Positions 33,662 to 48,600 of a stretch of 64,000 nt of DNA are shown piece after piece. Under the pieces are notes generated by a model, which saw nothing but the letters and a program-made list of their open reading frames with translations, did not search any database and had not been told where the DNA came from. The position numbers and the translations under genes are program-made. Origin of the DNA: Narthecium ossifragum (Eukaryota > Streptophyta > Magnoliopsida > Dioscoreales > Nartheciaceae); the NCBI GenBank assembly GCA_963920575.1, contig OY986970.1:24881869-24945868 (forward strand). Reading direction: 5' to 3'. Numbering within the stretch: position 1 is the stretch's first letter; every line of letters begins with the position of its first letter.

Positions 33662-36600
33662 GTTCACATTTGCATATCTAATATATATTTTAATGTTTAT
33701 TTTTAATATTCACATAATTTTAATGTTCACGTAACGACACAATAAAGCTAAATACAAACACACATATATATAGTTAAAGGGAATAACCGGGGAAATAAGA
33801 TATAACAGGAAAGGGATATAAGTTTAAGAAGAAAAAAGCAATAGTAAGGATTTAAAACTTACAAGAGTGAGAGTAGGCAACCGAGTTCCAGAGCTTTATT
33901 TATAAGGTGTTACAAGAGGATTCCAGAGGCTGGTATACAACAAGGAGTTCAACCCTTATTTATAGAGGGCTTTCAGAGGGAGTAGGAGAATAGGGCGCTT
34001 GAAAGTGACGCGAGTCACATCAAGCGTATATTCGTTCTTAATTGAACGATTACGTTTACGGTGAAAAAAGAATCTTTTTATTCAAGAGATTCTTCATTTA
34101 CATCACTTCACCGTTAAGAAAATCTTTTCTTCTCCTTATCTGATGAGGAGGGGCCCACCACTGCGTGTGATGGATGATTTACAGTTGTCCAAGTGGCCTT
34201 TAATTATTGTCTCTTCTAACATTAAGATTCTTCATGCTTATTATATTATTGTCCATAGCATCAGCTGGTGGATGCTCCACTAATGGAGGGGGCTCCACTA
34301 GACCGTCCTTTCCCATGAATTCTCCCGGTCTGATCCCACAATGCTTCACGTTCATTTTTGTCCAGTGCATAAGGATCCTGAGCGTCTTGCATCTGATCAT
34401 CTGATCCAATAGATATTCTATCGGGAGAGACAAAAGTATTGATGAACTCATTTTTCAAATATTCATAACACTTCTGTACAATTTGTTCTTTAAAACCTTG
34501 AGAAAATTTCCTCTCAAAGGCTTGTTTAATTCGAGTCATGTGATTCTCTGTGGAAATTTCTTGAATCATATTATGATTCAGAACACTTTCATTTCTTTAA
34601 ATGATCTCTTTTAATTCAGAGATTTTAGTGTTCACATTCAAACATTTCCACCATTTAATATGATCTCTCTTTTTTAAGGCATGGAAGATAGAGATTATTT
34701 GTGCTATATGCGCAAAGCCATTTCCATATCCATGGGATCTCTACTTCTACAAAGAAGTATAAAGGGCACATTCTCTCAAGAATCTTATTTTCCTTTTTTA
34801 GATGAAGAGTTGGATGAGTAGACATCTATTGTTCCTAAAGGGCGGCAATAGGTTCTGGCAATATATCCAGCTCGACACTGTATTTGTACCACCAATCATA
34901 AATCCATGTGGGTATATCTTTATGAAAAAAATCAGAACATAACTTAATAAACCAAGTCTGGTTTTGATTCTCGTTTTCACATAAAAAAGTGAGATAAAAA
35001 GCATCTTTGTAATCCCAATAATTGAAATTATAGGTCTCCTTTTCAATTTTGAATGGGAGTGGCCTATGGGAACTAAATCCCCATTCTTTAGGTGTCAAAA
35101 TATTTTTGAAAGTGCACTTATTATAAGTAGGTGGCGTTCGGTCGTTTTAGTTTTTATAAAAATGCTCAAAGTATACTTCTGTTTGTGATAAAAGAGATTC
35201 TATCCATTTTTTCGGTCTATATACCGAAGTAGGGTAATGGAGATTATCCAAGTATTTTTATCTTAATTTCTTGGGATTGTCAAAATAACACATTTCTTCT
35301 TGCTCAATAGACAATCACCTCATATGCAGTTTTAGTGAACATGATAGGATCATTGTCCTTAGTTACTTCAGCAAAAGTTTTCTCTGCTTCTTCAACCGAG
35401 GTATTACCTCTCGTGACATTAATCAGGTTATTCAAAATGTCTTCATTTTCAGACATAGTATTTCTCAAAGTTTTAATGTGGGAAGTATTAGTTCATTTGC
35501 AAATTGTTTGCCAGCTATTTCCAGAATTATTTGAGGTATTTGGGATATTACCCCTTCCTTTTCCTCCCCCCCCCCTTTGGGAGGAGTCATTCCTCCGCAT
35601 GGGAACCCTGCAAAAATTCACGGGTTAGAAAATCGGGTAAAATATTATGTTTACCCTTGAAAAATTCAATAGTTCTATGTCAAAAACAGCTAATTCAGCT
35701 TGCCATCTCGCAAAAAATTGTTTAGATGTTAAATTTTTAACATATTTTTCAATCACATTTTTTGTAGAATTGCAATAAATTCGAAGGATAAAATGTTGAT
35801 TCAAGATGTCATTTTAAAATTTATAAAGACATTTGATTATTGATAACATCTCTTTTTTTAATAGTAGAATAATTAAACTCGGTGGGATTCCACTTTCCAG
35901 ATGTATAACATACTAACTCATCTTTATTAGAGTTAGGGCATTGCTGTTTTAAAAATCCACTGTAGCTAATATTATTAGCATCGGTTTCAATGATCTTTTT
36001 CCAATTTGGGTTTGCTAGATTAATACGGGGAAGATTCTTCACCTTAGACTTTATTAGTGTAACTGCATTAGTATGCTCTTCAGTCCAAGGAGTAGGATTC
36101 TATTTTAATCTACTATAAAGAAGAAACATATCATTGGCTAAATCTTTATAATAATCTGACACATAATTTAAAGCACCTAAAAATATTTGTAATTGAGTAG
36201 TGTCAGTAATAATATCAGGAAATTTAGAGGCAAATTCGATACTTCTATCGATAGGAACTATTAACTTTTTGCCAAATAGTATGGCCTAAAATTCTTATTT
36301 CAGTCTGAAATAATTTCATCTTAGGGGCAGATATAACTAATCCATTTTTGGTAATCAAATGTCGAAAAACATCTAAATGCTTGACATGTTGATCAATATT
36401 ATCAGAAAAGATTAATATTTCATCTATATCTGACAAAATAAAATTTGTGTAAGGAATGAATACATCGATCATTATATTTTGGAATTTTGACGTTACATTT
36501 TTCAGTCCAAAAGTCATTACATTCCATTAAAAATGTCCAAATGGAACTATAAAGGCTTATATCGATCTTTTTCATTGATTTGTATTTGCCAATAGCCTGA

Positions 36601-39600
36601 TTTGATGTCAAATTTTGAAAATATTTTTGCTCTATATATTCTATTGAGCAAATCTCTTTTATTAGGAATTGGATATCGTATCCATTTAAACACCTTACTA
36701 AGGGGCTTGTAATTAATTACTAGACGAGGTACTCATCGTTCTCTTTCTGCAGTATTATTAACATAGTTTGTTGTAAAATTCCAGGCGGAGTAGGATTTTC
36801 AAATTAATTGTTTTTTCTATAAGAGAAGCGATTTCCGTTTTACATAAATCAAGATATTAATGATTCATTTGTCATGGTCTAGTTCTAGTTGGTATATTCC
36901 TTTCATTCAAGGAATCTTCATAGGGTAAACTCACTATGTGTTTTCTTCTATCCCGAAAAGCATTCGGAATGGTTCTGCACACAGTTGTTTGAAATTGTTT
37001 TTCAATTTTCTCTACTAATTTTTTAGTAGTAGGTTTTGCTAATTGTTCAGTAATTTGAACATAAGATATTTCTTCTTTAAGGAAATTTATTTGATTTTCC
37101 TTAAGCAGGATATCTTTAATCTCATTTAATATTTTCATGAGCTTCCGTAATAAATTGGAGAGTAGTTGGTTCTCCTTTATACCTAGTATTTATGGCAGAA
37201 GAATCAACTCTTTTAATTGGCATAATATTATGTAGGAATGGAGTTCATAATATAATGTGTTGAAATAAATTTTTCACCAACACGAAAGGAATTGGTATAC
37301 AAATTTCTTGTATACATATAATTCACTTCTAATTTATTACCACTAGCGCCACTTAGTTACTGGGTGGTTTTTTCAAAATATTTAGAAAGTACAATTCCTT
37401 CTCTTATGCAATTAAGATCAGCACCACTATCTTTTAGTGCTATTAGGTGTGGTAAAACCATTTGTCCTGAAATAACTAAAGTTATTTCTACATACCATTT
37501 TTTAGCAGTAATTTGCTGCAATATTTGAATTAGATAATCTTTTTCAGAATTCGAAGATTGTCTTATGTCAACAATATTTTTTTATTTATTTTGATATTCT
37601 TCTCCTTTTATTAAAGAAGATTCTTCTCTATTATCTTTCTCTTAGATTAGAGAAAGTACATATTTATTGTCTTCTTTCAGAAGTTTTATTTCTTCTTTGA
37701 GGTTATTAACTTCTCTGTTTAACTCATTAATGACAGAGTTTTAACAATTTTTTCCTATCTTCTTTTAAAGACTTCTGTTAATCTGCAAGTATTGTCTGTT
37801 TTAGGAGTTTCATGTTTTTGATCTCCTTTTAAACAGATGTCTATTAACTCAGATTTTAGCTCAGAAGATACATTTTATTTTGATTATAATTTAGCTGAAA
37901 TTTTTTTATCTAGGGATATCATATTAATTGATAATCCATTCATTTTGACTATGGCTTTCCAATAGTCTGCATTATTCCTTTTCTAGTGTACAATTATTAA
38001 TCATACATTGGCATTCATCTTCATCTGAAGGTTATGAAGAAGAAGTATAACTTTCTTCACTATCAGTATTATCAGTACTTTATATCAATATTTCTTTAAT
38101 CCTTCAACTTCATTTTCATTAAAAAAAATTTCATAACACCAATTAGCATAGTGATCAATTTTGCCACATTTAAAGCATTTAGCTTTAAATTTATCCATCT
38201 TGGATTTTTTCTGAATATTATTCTTTTAAGAATTATATCTCCTATTTCTTTTCTTATAGAAAGGTGTTTTTCATTCTTTCATAGTTTTAGGAGTCATTTG
38301 CTTTATTTGCTCATGAAGGGCAAATTGCATGCAATATTCTCCGAATTGTCTCTTTTTTGTTAGTCTGTGAGAGTTTAATTGATTCTTAAGCGTTTTGTCA
38401 TTACATAAGCTTTATCCTTCGTGTACGCAAGCATTTATTAATGCTCCATACGTATAAAAAGCATAAGGAACGAGACCATTATTTTACTCTCTCATATAAT
38501 TCCTAACTCTTTTTTCAAAGTTAATTATTAGGTAATCCATCAATAAATCTGGACTTCCAATGTGTGTTATTAGCATTATTGAGTTACATTACTCGATTAA
38601 TAAATGTATCTTTATACCATCGGTAGTGGGTAAGAGTTGGACATTTGAGATTTTGTAATAGCGTCCGTGTTCTCTCCCCCTGATCGGTAATGCTATCCGT
38701 AAAATGTTCTATAATGGCAAGAATAAGGGTATAAAGAACATCATCATGCTGTTAATTGTTTTCAAGTTTAACTACAGAAAAAATTTCTGCTCTCTGCTCA
38801 TGAGTGAGATAATTATCCCACCATCCTTTCAAACTACCAATAAAACCGCATGTAAGAAAGGATGCAATACTTCTATCATAATTACCATTATTTTTGTAAA
38901 TTGTTGCATATATCATCATTCGATGTGCCATATTATGAATTTGATGGCCAGTTAAAACATCTATATTCCATTCATAGATGTTTCTCCCCGAGTAGTCTTG
39001 CTAAGAAAAGTATAATTTTCTTCAAATAAAACATCCAAAGGAGTAGGTCGTTTATAACATAATTTCTCCAGATTTCTGGGTCGATTCTCTATTTTATTGA
39101 TATTTTGAAACTATTTTCCAATTTCTATGATTTCATTTAAAGGATCAATATCGAATATATTATCTAATACGTCTTCAAAGGATTGTTGGTCATCTCCGGA
39201 ATGTGATTTTGAAGATTCTCTCTTTAAGACTTGAATCCTAGTATTATTAAATTGTTTACTGAGAGATTCAATAATCTCAGTAGTAAATTATTGTTCCAAT
39301 TTAAATCCAGTTATATTTGGGTTAGGTTTAATAGAAACCTTATTTTTGTATTGTTTAACAAATTTTTCTTTTAGTACTTAGAAATTAGGAATAATTTCCT
39401 CCAATTTATTAACAAGTTTCGCAACAGTGTGCTTTATTCGAGTTAGTTGTTCTCCAACAACTTGCAAATAAACATTAGAGTAATTATTTTGTTTAAAGAG
39501 TTTATCAAGTTCTTTTAAGTGTCTGAAGCAGTTACTTCCATATTAGAAGTAGAGACTCCTTCTCATTTCAAAGGTTATGTAGGAGGATACAAAGACCTTT

Positions 39601-42600
39601 TTTGAATTCCAATGCTAGTTTTTCAAAACTTGAAATATTCTTCTAGCACAATAATTCTTTGCTCTTGTTCATAAAGATAACAATTCAAGAACCGAGACAC
39701 AAAATATTGAATCTGATTTTTGCTTCGAAATTTCTGAAGTATAACTTCTTATATCTCTGTTGTTGTTTTTCATCGAAATTCGAGAAAAACAAATCCCTAA
39801 ATTGTTTATTATAGAGTTCTTGATATTCCTTATTAATGAATTGCCTTACATGACTTCCTGAACTGAAGTCCGTTATAACGAAACACTCATTTCAGAGTTT
39901 GTATTTGACTATTGTTCATATATTCCATGAGGAATTTGTGAGTAAGATATTCTAATTGCTTTAATTGGTACTCCATTTGAAAAAAATTGACTTTCTGGAT
40001 GGAGTCGTGATATCAATAAACTTTATAATCCTATTTGGATATTTGATCTATCTCTTCATTAACTACTGGTCTGGATGGAACCGCATTCGGTATAATCCAG
40101 CTTTTCGGAAAATTCACTTCATCTCATCTTATTTGTCGATTAGTAGCAATTCTAGAAGATAACAAATTTGTTTCTATTAGCACTGTTTTCCCCGGAGGAG
40201 TAAATTGTTTTGCCTTTGGGGCTAAGGTGCTAAGAACTTTATAATGAATTCGATAAACAATTGCAATCATTTTTTTATTGTGGTAAGAATTCATATCCAT
40301 GAGTCTTAATATTTAAACTCGTAGCTTCTAATATATTCGGCTCTGTCAGAGACAGACTTAAATTTGGAAAAACATTAATATATACTGGACCATAACTCAA
40401 GCTATTCTCCATTATTTCCATTAGAGATTGAGGCCAATTCTATCAACGTGCGTCCCATAAATAGAAGAGAATGGATGCATTCAATTCTTGAAGAGTCAAG
40501 GGCTTATATGCCACTTGTATTAATCCAAGATGGATATAATTATATTTATTCATATAAGGATCTAGATCTTCTTCAGACATTAGTTTGATAGTCTGACCTT
40601 CTTGATCAACCGTTACCGTCTTTTCAACAGTCTTAATTGCTATTAGCGATTTTAGATCAAGAAATCCAATCTTGTAATGTCATTCTTCGAGACATCTAGG
40701 ATTGCCATTGATTAAGAGGTTCTAATTCAGAAGAGAATTCTACTAATTGAGCATTTTTTTACTTTTTTATTTGTTACTTTATTAGTTCGTTTTACAAATG
40801 TAGATGCCATGATTCTAGATGTATGTAGACTTAATCTTAGAAGATATATATCTTAGAAGAGAAATTTTATATATTTCTTTCTGTTTCATATTTCTGCAAT
40901 TGAATATCAGTCAACGACTTATATCAACTTCTTCTCTTTTTTATGTTTTTACTTTCTTCTAGAATTTTCTTATGCTCGTGGGCTTACAGTACCTTACGTG
41001 ACTTATAGGATTAACCCAACGCCTACGCTGGGCTTACGCAGGGCCGCCCCAACCCCTAGGCAGCTTAGGCGGCTGCCTAGGGCCCCCACTTGAAAGTGGG
41101 CCTCTAAATTATATGTTTATTAAGAAATTTAGACTTATATATTAAAAAATCTAAGTTATTGAATTCATGCTTTATTCCTAATTAAGAATTTAGGGCCTAT
41201 ATATGTATTAAAAAAACCAAGTTATTGAATTCATGTTTTATTAGGTTTCTAATTAAACCGTTAGGCCCCCAAACCTTGTAATTAATGTAAAGATAGCTGT
41301 TAGGCCTCATTAAAAGGCCCCTTAGTTACCTCACTTGGAATTTGGAAAATGCATGTATGGTTAGCAAAAAAATTCTTGGGACTTGATATAGACATGTGTC
41401 CATAAATTTTGTTCTCTAGTTAATTTATAACTTTACTATTGATGGCTTGGATTTATATCATGAACTAAACCTTTTGAAAGAAGTTTTGCCATCAGAAAAT
41501 AACAATCCAATTCAAAACTTGAACTATATCAAAAGGGTAGATTGTTTTCCGAATACCTCTATCGTGTATTAGAATATTGTTGATAATACATGTAACGGTT
41601 GTTTCTGCAAAAAGAAGCTTTTCAAAAGAAGCTAATAAAATCTTACTTGCAAGCAATCATGTCATAAGAAAGATTAAATAGATTAACTATGTTATCTATT
41701 AAAAAATATATATTAGCTAAACTTAAATATAAAAATTTAATCAGTAGTTTCGCAGCCCAAAAAGCTAGAATGATGATTTTTAAATAAATTTATCATATTT
41801 AATTAATTTAATTTCTTATTAATTATGATTAGTAAATACTTAAAGGCCTCATTTGATTTATTTGCCTAGGGCCTCAAAATTGATCGGGCCGGCCTTGGGC
41901 TTACGGTACCTTACGCAGCTTAGGTGACGATCCACAGAATGGATTCATTTAGAAAGAAAAACAAAGAAAAGATAGAAGAACACTATACTAGATCTATATC
42001 ATGCAGAATTTTGAATGACAGAAAATATATCTTCTAAAATTATACCAATCCTTGATTAAGCCTACATGACTGCTCTACTCGCAGCCCAAAAAGCTAGAAT
42101 GATGATTTTTAAATAAATTTATCATATTTAATTAATTTAATTTCTTATTAATTATGATTAGTAAATACTTAAAGGCCTCATTTGATTTATTTGCCTAGGG
42201 CCTCAAAATTGATCGGGCCGGCCTTGGGCTTACGGTACCTTACGCAGCTTAGGTGACGATCCACAGAATGGATTCATTTAGAAAGAAAAACAAAGAAAAG
42301 ATAGAAGAACACTATACTAGATCTATATCATGCAGAATTTTGAATGACAGAAAATATATCTTCTAAAATTATACCAATCCTTGATTAAGCCTACATGACT
42401 GCTCTACTCGGAGTTCATGGCTCTTAATATATATATATATATATATAATAGCTGTTTTTTTGCGTCCGATGGTGCATGCAGGAAATTTGAATAATTAATT
42501 CATCATTGTTAATGGGTCCGTGCTCTCTGCCTCTGTTCTAACTAATATAATAGGAAATTTGAATAATTAGCATATGTTATAGTTGTTGGCTCGAAGATAA

Positions 42601-45600
42601 GGGCAGGAGAGCCTGCAGGTGTTATATATGTTTGACTGGCTTATGGAAATTAATGGTGATCTAGGTAATGTTCAACAACCGGAAGGAGAGGGCGGAGCTG
42701 CTGGAGGGCTTGGTCATGAGCAACAAGGACACTACCGTCCCCAGTTTGCCTCAGGTAATTAATTCATCATTCACCATCTTCTAGCCGGCCAGATCTATAA
42801 TTATTAAACAGTATAATTATTTAAGGGTTTTTTTTTTTGGATGAATTGAGCTATACAGCTATGAATTATTTACAGCATGCGCCTTAGACCCCATCTTGTT
42901 GCCAATAAAAACTGGTGCCCTGGACTATGCATCATTTGGCAACTCTGTTGGCCATGTCATTAGCACCTCTAGGAATAGACAAAAACAGGACAGATTCAAA
43001 ACCAAGAACCAGCTTCCACACCTCCTTTGCAAGATGCTCCATATCCCTTGGCCATATCCTGGATCCATTAATCATTTCTTCCACATCCCGAGCATCGGAT
43101 TCAATGACAATTTTGCTTTTATGCCTTTCCTGGGCCCAAATCAAGGCTTTTAAGATGGCACTGGTTTCTGCTTCAAAAACATGCTTAGCCTCTACTCCCT
43201 CTCCCTTCGCCCAGGAATATTTACCTGTACCATGGATCTCCTTCACCACAATCGCTGAGTCCCCTGTATCAAGACTATATGAAGCATCAACCCTATACAA
43301 CCAAAGGTCATGTTTTCTACCTCCCCAATGTTTCCTGCTACCATTTCCAAAACCGAGCAATGACTCCTCTGCTAACCTCTTATTTCTGCACGCCAAAACC
43401 ATTGGTGATCACCCCTCGCCATTAAACACCCGTCGATTGTGATCTTTCCATAAACACCACAATCCATAGCCCAGCAACGCTTTCAATTGAAGGACCCATT
43501 GTTGTCTGGATGAGAGACATAGCGCCGCAATGAGATGCTCATGGTTCCAGTCACAAATGCCAACTCCCAAATCCCGCAAAAGAATGTCAAACATCTCCCG
43601 CGTATGAGGGCATTCAACAAGAAAATGATCCAATGTTTCAGCACAATCTCCACATCTAGGACAGCTTCTGTCCGCTGCACAACTAAATCTCCACAGCACA
43701 TCTCTAACAAGAAGCTTCCCTTTGATAGCCTTCCACAAAAATTGTTTGACTCGTGGGCCAACCGATAGCTTGCTCGAAACCTGTGATTCAATAAGAGATG
43801 AGCAGAAGAGATTGTAACATGCCCTGTACCATTATACTCCCACCTAGCTTCATCCATTTTATTCCTCTGAACAGGCATAGCCAAAATAGCTCTAACAGTT
43901 TCTGGATGAAAGAGATCAGTCAGAAGCTCCCTGTTCCAGCCATGCCTGTTCATCAAGTCACCAACTAGTAATTCCACTGTCAGATCACCCCAACAGATGG
44001 TTGGTTTCATAGCTAAAGCCTCATCGAGAACCCACTGGTCTTACATAACACTAACTTTGGTGTTCTGCCCAGGAGCCCACCTTAATCCCCATCGCAAGTC
44101 CTCTACTGCCTTGCGAACTGACCTCCAATGTCTAGACCCCTTCTTCTTCAAAGCCCCAGGAAGGTTTCCTCTCCACTGGTATTTAGCAGCTGCAATTCTA
44201 GTCCAAATAGTTTCCTCCTTCTCTAGGAAAGCCGCAGCCCTTTTCATCTTCAAGGCCCTCTGCCACAAAGAGAAGTCCTTCATGCCAAGGCCTCCCAACT
44301 CTTTAGGTTTACACACCTCATTCCTCCCCTGTCATAAAAAGGACCTACAAATTCGTTCCATTTGGCAAATCACCTTGCAAGGAATGTCTGTTGTAAACAT
44401 AGCATACACAAGTATACTTTGAAGCACGGTTTTCACCAAAATCACCCTGCCAGCCTCAGAAATCTTCTTTCCTTGCCATCCCACAACCTTACTGACCATC
44501 TTTTCCACCATAGGTGCGAAGTCCTTTGCCTTTAGCTTCTTCTCACTAATTGGAGCTCCTAATTAAATATTTCCAGCTGTCCGTAGCAACCCCTACTTTC
44601 AAAATCCCACATATAGCAATCCTCCTCTGCTTATCAATCACCCGAGAGAACTTAATGCTCGATTTAGACGGGTTCATTTCTAGCCCACTGAGCAGTTTAA
44701 ACTGAGTGAGCTTAAGCCGGAGCCTTCTAGCTTCCATACAAGTGGCCCGTGTTACAATCAAGCTATCATCGGCATACAGTAGATGGGACAATCTCACCTC
44801 CGAATTCTTCATTTTGAATGCCTTCTAATCTTGAGCTAGGGGAATCAAGCAACCGTGATAAAACTTCTTGAACCTGGACAAATAAATATGGAGATAGGGG
44901 ATCTCCTTGCCGAATGCCACATTTCGGTTTCACTCTTCCATGAATTTCCCCATTAACAATGAATGGGAACATAGATCCTCTCACACACAGCATCACCCAG
45001 CCAATCCACTTATAAGGAAAGCTCATTCTCCGCATGATTTCCTCCAAAAAATTCCAATTGACCTTGTCATAGGCAAACATGAGATCAACTTTAAGCACCA
45101 TTAGACTACGAGACTTAGAAGCTATTGCCATCGAGTGCAAAACCTTATGAGCAACTTCGATGCTATCTAGGATGCTTCGCCCCTCAATAAACGTAGATTG
45201 CTGTAATCCAACTAGCTCCTCCAAGAGACATTTCAGTCTAGAAGCAAGAATGGATGTTATAACCTTAGAGCTCACATTACAGAAGCTAGGCCAGAATTCT
45301 TTAACTCTTCTTGGGAACTTACACTTAGGCACCAATCATTTATATCATATAAATGATTCATTCCATGCCGGTGGTAACGTAGCATGCTGAAAGAAATCCA
45401 TGATCAATTCACTGAAATCAGCTCCTACTATGTTCCAATTTGCCATGAAGAATTCAGCCGGAACATCATTTGGACCAGGACATTTGTTCCTTCCAAGCTT
45501 GAAGACAGAATTCTTAATTTCCTCCATAGAGACCTCGTCAACCAACCAGCCTTTCCATATACTACTGATTGCTGGTAAATCGGCCAGTAAATAACTCAGG

Positions 45601-48600
45601 AAATTAGGATCATCTCCCCAAACTCTCTCGTAGTGATGTTGAAGAGCAAGCCCAATACCTTTCTGGTCCATGACAACCTCCCCTGAATCAAGCACAATTT
45701 CTTTAATCTTTGACTTATGTGCTCAAAACTTCACTAACTGATGAAAGAAGCTAGAATTCCTATCTCCAGACAAAAGCCATTCTTTGTGACACCGCTGTGA
45801 AGCTCTAGCCTCCTGTAGCAACATGAGATGTTCCCATTGTCCTTCCAGCTAGCGAGGCAAAAGATAATCCTCATCTGATAAGTCTCCACCCTCTTCCAAT
45901 TTATACAACTTCCCAAGATATTGCCCAATTTATACACAGCCGATATGGCCACATGCCCAAACACTGGACTAGAAACAACACCATGCAAAGTTTGTGATGA
46001 CCAATTGGTGAATGAGACTCTCCCAATCTCCAACATCCACAAGGCTATTATTCCTCCATGCCGGCCTTGACAGGGAAGAAGAAAGGTCCCCCAACTTTTT
46101 CCTAGTCTCCTCTGTACCCACCTAAGCTTCACCCCATCTACTAGAACATCAATCAAAAGTAACAGAGACACCGCATGGTTATTGAAGAAGCATAGGCAGG
46201 ACCTCACCGCACGCCTTGTCCCAGCTCCGCGACTATTCCAGAACAGAAAATTCATTTGATCACTGTCTCCTTTATCGCTAGTTGCTCGTCTACCGTCTTT
46301 TCTTCTGACCCATTTTAACCAACATACTCACCAATGGTACATCCTCCTCCTCCTCATGTGATATGTGAATGGCAGTCTGATCTCCTTCCACTGCTACAGC
46401 CATGGGTTCCACCTCCTGAGTTTCGAAAGCTTTCTTCAACCTCTGAAAACTCTCCTCATGCCCTGACTCCAATTCCTCTTCAGTTAACTCCAACGGTGTC
46501 TTATCTTTGGATAAGTCCGCGTTGTTCGCTTTGAAGACCATGGGCTCCTGAGAGTTAGGCCCATCAATCTTCCCCGCCTCAGGATCTTCCCACGTGCCCT
46601 TTTCTTTCACCTTTCCAGACCCTTCGCCTCTTTTATTCCTAACAACCCTAGCATCTTCGCCGCCGCCCACCACGTGAGATCCCTCACCGTCATCACCTCC
46701 CTGCAAACCGTTACCCATGCGCTGGTCCCCTCCACCAGCTGTACAATTCCCTGCGCTTAATGGCTTGGCCGCCGTCCTCTCGCTACGTGGTGCCCCGTGC
46801 GCGCCATCCGCTACATCTGGATGTGTGTCCATACGCTGTCCACGCATGATCGTGCCACGTGGTTCACCCCTTCCACCTCGCCGGAATCTCTGTACTACAT
46901 GCCACTCACCGGCAGCTGTCGCAAGCACCTCGCATGGGATTGCTTCCTTTTCCAGTGAGTTATTTTCCATTTGCACCCTTGTCCTTTTCCCTTCCCCCTT
47001 AAATCCAGGAGGAGAGTCCTTGTCCATCCCCGAGGCCCCTTCACCCTCATCTAAAGAGGAAATGGTCGTAGTTGCAGACTTCTTTGTTGTAGGAGCCGCC
47101 GGACTTTTGCAAGAACCAGCCCCATGCCCAATCCTTGCACACCGCTCACAAATTTTCACATTTTCATATATGAAATCCACAAATCTGGCACTAGTTCTAG
47201 TTCTTACCCTGACTCCCACCTTAATCGACGCAAGCTCGAGCATATCGGCTCCGATCAATGTCCTCCGTCACCAAATCAACTTGCAAGGGTACTCCCACGG
47301 TGGCCAATATCTTCATCACAGCCTCCTTCTCAAACCAGCCGATCGACAACTCAGGCAAGCGAATCCAGACCGAAACTTTGCTAAAGTCCTCCGTCACTGG
47401 ACTTTTCCTCTCTCTATCGGAGAAGGGACATCATCCTTCCATTTACCGACCATGGTCCCATAGTAAGGACATTGTGAAAATCTACTTCATTCTCAAATCT
47501 AACAATGAAAACCCCTTTAGCTATGTCTATAATCTTGAATCCATGTGTGGTCTTCCAAATATATGAAAGCTTACTCTTCAGCACTCCTAGAAGGAGTCTC
47601 AGACCCAAAAACCGACCAAAGACTGAGTACCTTCATTTCTGGCTGCAACTCTCCATGAACTCATCGTTGAGCACCACCTCATCAGAGTACACCGGTCCCA
47701 GTCTTTTGAGCTCCTCCTCCGTCACTATTGGGGACCATGGCCGCAGACCCGCCGCTGCAGCATAGGCATCCTTCCTCCCTAGTCTTCTTCCTGCACCTTT
47801 GCTCTCCTTCCTCAGAGAAGCATCCGACCTACCTTCATGACCACCAAGGGAGTCCGGGGGTCGGGGTCGGGACCCCCCCCCCCCACCCCCCCCCCCTCTT
47901 TGCCTCGCATCACAGCTTCTTTTTACTAGAGTAAATAAGGGTAAATAACAATGATGGCCCTTGTGGTGTTAAGTTTCATGCTCTATGGATTTAAAATTTT
48001 TAAATAAGGTCCCGTCGTTTGAATTTTGTTTCAAATAAGGCCCTAGACGTTGACATCATTAGTGGGTTGACGGTAGATGAGTCACATGATATCACGTGAT
48101 CATAAAATATAAAGGGTAAATTATATTTTTTGGTACTGTGGTTTGGATCAAGATTCACTTTAAAGTCCTATGGTTTAGGTCAAATTTCATTTAAGGTCTT
48201 GTGATTTGCACGGGACTCATTTACCATCAAACCATAAACGGCGTTGGCCGGCCTTATTTGAAACGAAATCCAAATATAATGGCCTTATTTGAAAGTTTTG
48301 AAATTATAGGGCCTTAAATGAAACTTGACCCAAACCACAATGTCTATAATTGTAATTTACCCGGTAAATAATTATGACCCCGTACAACTATTTAAGCTTT
48401 GTGTCTCGATTCTTTTTTATGGATTGTTAAGAAACTACTTTGAATGAAATGAAGTTGCTAGTCATAATGATCATAGTCACTATCAAATTTTTATTCTTTC
48501 ATATATATATACTAGTACTCACCTGTGCCCCTGACACAGTTTTTAGTTATTACTAATATAAAATTTTAACAAACTCCTTGTAGTTTGTCTGGTTAGACGG

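Larger units (their letters stand above)
33780..40830 (-). mobile_element. endogenous plant pararetrovirus (Caulimoviridae), full-length but heavily decayed
   Basis: Reading the minus strand, the blocks come in caulimovirid order: movement protein, capsid with zinc knuckle, protease, RT, RNase H, a distal domain, then a promoter and poly(A) signal. The length of about 7 kb equals one genome. No integrase or LTRs are visible, which separates it from LTR retrotransposons. Stops and frameshifts are frequent in every block, so nothing is expressible as a polyprotein. It lies antisense in intron 1 of the hydrolase gene. The genus cannot be set by eye. Left and right junctions are approximate. Confidence 0.85.
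42826..47930 (-). mobile_element. L1-type LINE, antisense in intron 2
   Basis: The minus-strand order is ORF1 (DUF4283 plus zinc knuckle), endonuclease, RT, zf-RVT and RNase H. It ends in a poly(A) tail, seen as the T run at about 42828-42840 on the + strand. It is near full length (about 5.1 kb) but carries frameshifts and an endonuclease deletion. The 5' end lies near the C-rich stretch 47860-47900. A clean target duplication could not be read. The + ORFs at 42915-43442 and 46717-47463 are antisense shadows. Confidence 0.9.

Noticed and set aside
33780..40830. Full-length LTR retrotransposon in intron 1
   Set aside because: No integrase and no LTRs; block order and movement-protein-like sequence fit a pararetrovirus.
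42915..43442. 175-codon + strand ORF
   Set aside because: Antisense to the LINE RNase H domain.
46717..47463. 248-codon + strand ORF
   Set aside because: Antisense shadow of the LINE ORF1, whose minus frame has the DUF4283-like and zinc-knuckle blocks.
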